Positions 61,873-64,000 of a stretch of 64,000 nucleotides of DNA are shown piece by piece. The stretch is from contig NZ_BBBG01000004.1 in assembly GCF_001315945.1 (NCBI RefSeq), positions 124,001 to 188,000 on the forward strand, given 5' to 3'. Both the position numbers and the translations under genes were made by a program. Every line of letters starts with the position of its first letter. The first letter of the stretch is position 1. Below the pieces are notes generated by a model. That model made no database searches. It was not told the origin of the DNA and saw only the letters and a program-made list of their open reading frames with translations. Source of the stretch: Methanogenium cariaci JCM 10550. Its GTDB lineage: Archaea; Halobacteriota; Methanomicrobia; Methanomicrobiales; Methanomicrobiaceae.

Positions 61873-63204
61873 ATGACAATCTATTCATCCAATCAGCAGC
61901 AAATGGCTGCAAAAATTGATCCTACCTCACAGGTCTCCCAATGGAAGGACTGGCACTGGCAAATTCGCCATGCCATAAAAGACATCGCTACCGTTGAGCG
62001 TCTGCTGGGCATCCGCTTTCCACCGGAAAAACGGGCAGAACTGGAAACGACCATTGCCACCTTTCCCATGTGCATCACACCGTATTACCTCTCCCTCATC
62101 GAGGCGGAAGATTATGAAAATGATCCCGTCTTCATGCAGGCGTTTCCCTCTGAGGCCGAACTCATCATTGAAGAGTGCGACATGGCAGACCCTCTTGCCG
62201 AGGATACGGACAGCCCTGCTGCATGCATCACCCACCGGTATCCTGACCGGGTTCTCTTTCTGGTAAGTAACGTCTGTGCGATGTACTGTCGCCATTGCAC
62301 CCGGAAACGGAAGGTCGGAGATATTGACTCCATCCCGGACAAGGCTGCCATCCGTGAGGGGGCTTGACTATATCGCCGGGCATCCTGCCATCCGGGATGT
62401 TTTGCTCTCAGGAGGCGACCCACTCATGCTCCCCCCCGACGAATATCTCGACTGGATTCTTTCTGAGTTGCGGGCCATTCCTCATGTTGAGGTCATCCGG
62501 ATCGGAAGCCGTGTCCCGGTGGTCCTTCCCTATCGCATCACCGACGAACTTGTCGGGATGCTCAAAAAACATCATCCTCTCTATCTCAATACACACGTCA
62601 ATCACCCGCGGGAAATAACCGCTTCATCGCGGGAGGCGCTCAGGAAACTCGCCGATGCGGGCATCCCTCTTGGCAACCAGACGGTGCTTTTAGCCGGTGT
62701 CAATGACTGCCCCCCCGGATTATGAAGAGCCTCATGCAGAAGCTGGTTCGTGAGCGGGTTCGCCCCCCCTACTATCTCTACCAGTGCGACCTTTCTGAGG
62801 GTCTCACCCACTTCCGCACGCCGGTGGGTAAAGGCATCGAAATCATCGAAAGCCTCATCGGCCATACGAGCGGGTTTGCGGTTCCTACCTATGTTATTGA
62901 TGCCCCCCCCGGCGGAGGCGGCAAGATTCCGGTGATGCCCAATTACATCATCTCGTGGTCAACGAACAAGGTGGTGCTGCGAAACTACGAAGGGGGGGTC
63001 ATCTCAACCTATCGGGAACCGGACAACTATCAGCAGATCTTCTGCGACCGGAACTGTGAGGCATGCACGCTGCAGCTGAAACTGGATGACGCGAACGAGT
63101 CGAAAGGGGGGGTTGGAATTGAGAAACTGCTCTCCGACTATGATGACACCTACATGCTGATTCCTCAGGATAACGAACGGGTTGACCGGCGCAATGACGA
63201 GTGA
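61873..63204 (+). CDS. ablA: Lysine 2,3-aminomutase (two frame breaks)
   Basis: About 440 residues. Converts L-lysine to L-beta-lysine with S-adenosylmethionine, PLP and a [4Fe-4S] cluster. N-terminal [20 protein letters not shown], conserved [13 protein letters not shown], the radical-SAM cysteines in [56 protein letters not shown] and the C-terminal [17 protein letters not shown]. Breaks at the G5 run 62358-62362 (REGLDYIAG restored with four) and the C7 run 62709-62715. Runs at 62764-62770, 62904-62911, 62994-63000 and 63106-63112 are in frame but would add one extra residue each (EGGVIST for the expected EGVIST). No Shine-Dalgarno sequence before the start. Confidence 0.95.
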
Positions 63205-64000
63205 TACCGTCACCCGTCTGGGATCATCGGTGATACAGCATGGGCCCTGCAATGCCCGTGTCTACCTGATGAAGCTCGCGGTGGAGGATACCGATACCAT
63301 CATCCCGGAAATTGAGGCACTGGCAGACCGGTATGGCTACTCAAAACTCTTTGCCAAAGTCCCGGCATCTGCAAAAGACCGGTTTTGTGCGGCCGGATAC
63401 CGGGTCGAGGCCCATGTCCCCCCCGGGATGTTTTCCGGGGTGGAGGATGGCTGGTTTCTTGCGCGATATCCTGATTCGTCCCGTGCAGATCCCGGTGATG
63501 CAGCGCCTCTCACCACAGATCTGCTCGGGTCTGCGAAGTCACGGCCGGAACCCTGCGGGAACAGCAGTGCGGTATCCGGTGTTGTGATTGAGGAAGCAGA
63601 CCGGAAGGATTCGGATGCACTGGCAGGACTGTATGTGGACGTATTCGAGACCTATCCGTTCCCCCCCATCCACGACCCTGCCTGGCTCCGGGAGACGATG
63701 GACGATGGCATCCGGTATTTTGTCGTCCGGGCAGAGGGTCGGGTGGTGGCGGCTTCGTCTGCGGAGGTGGATGTCACAGGCTTGAACGCGGAGATGTCTG
63801 ACTTTGCGACGCATCCTGAATACCGGGGGGGATGGGGGGGCTTTGCCCGGCCCTTCTGGCGGCGATGGAGGGGGGGAGATGCGACACTCCGGGATACGCA
63901 CCGCGTATACCATCGCACGGGCAGCCTTCTATCCCGTCAACATCACCTTTGCCCGTGCCGGATACCGGTTCGGCGGCACTCTGGTTAATAACACGAATAT
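63194..64000 (+). CDS. ablB: Beta-lysine N6-acetyltransferase, cut by window end (frame break)
   Basis: ATG 63194 overlaps the ablA end. A GNAT acetyltransferase that acetylates beta-lysine to N-epsilon-acetyl-beta-lysine, the compatible solute of many methanogens. N-terminal [20 protein letters not shown] and [18 protein letters not shown], then GNAT core [20 protein letters not shown] and [31 protein letters not shown] runs at 63825-63831 and 63834-63840, plus 63870-63876, break the frame; after them [20 protein letters not shown] and [15 protein letters not shown] reach the window edge. Only about 15 C-terminal residues are missing. Two relics of its 3' end lie at 9910 and 13231. Confidence 0.92.

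Noticed and set aside
1-64000. Poly-G tracts as phase-variation switches
   Set aside because: Not dismissed outright, but rejected as the leading view: the tracts also lie in spacers, hit ablA at least six times and appear at sites where GGGG is the conserved coding state.

Overview
The window reads as a piece of a methanogenic archaeon, most likely a Methanomicrobiales species from a saline habitat (inference). The reasons are a lysine 2,3-aminomutase plus beta-lysine acetyltransferase pair (synthesis of the osmolyte N-epsilon-acetyl-beta-lysine), archaeal class III signal peptides on pilins, archaeal TATA-type promoters with short leaders, a PEF-CTERM-type tail, and very large PKD/NosD/PQQ/cohesin/dockerin surface proteins. 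I see no rRNA, tRNA or CRISPR array.

The sequence carries a great excess of G and C runs of 5-9 bases (about 30 of six or more in the first 6 kb). Many genes lose their frame exactly at these runs, and removing 1-2 bases restores the protein. Runs that should be 4 bases repeatedly appear as 5 or 7. I therefore annotate broken but reconstructable genes as single CDSs and give the break positions. A sequencing or consensus artefact is more likely than biology, but the tracts are reported as a finding.

Layout. 0-2.4 kb: beta-helix surface protein (3' end off the window), small secreted repeat protein, CDGSH iron-sulfur protein. 2.4-9.8 kb (minus strand): PP2C phosphatase, HTH-FHA protein, a receptor-like Ser/Thr kinase with a secreted beta-helix ectodomain and five membrane segments, then a COG1361-type surface protein and a MacB-like ABC exporter. 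This looks like a phospho-signalling cassette next to an envelope transporter. 9.8-13.5 kb: scarred region with a partial second copy of the PP2C gene and its promoter, two fragments of the ablB 3' end, a PEF-CTERM protein and a Leu/Ile/Val-type binding lipoprotein. 13.5-24.8 kb: two giant secreted proteins. 25-33.3 kb: divergent type IV pilus locus, with four pilins leftward and accessory protein, ATPase, two-domain membrane protein and two pilin-like proteins rightward. 33.8-52.7 kb: six large surface proteins, four ending in dockerins, plus a membrane-anchored cohesin-like protein; with the 20-25 kb gene this suggests a cohesin-dockerin surface assembly. 53.3-64 kb: broken small surface gene, DHA2-type MFS pump with a GbsR-like regulator, a TnpB-only IS200/IS605-type element, class B acid phosphatase, MarC protein, small CxxC ORF, lipoprotein, Fic protein with a C-terminal HTH, a small conserved-looking ORF, then ablA and ablB (cut by the window end).

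Functionally the window is about the cell surface: building it (surface proteins, pili), exporting to it (MacB-like), sensing at it (receptor kinase, phosphatase, FHA) and coping with salt (ablAB).
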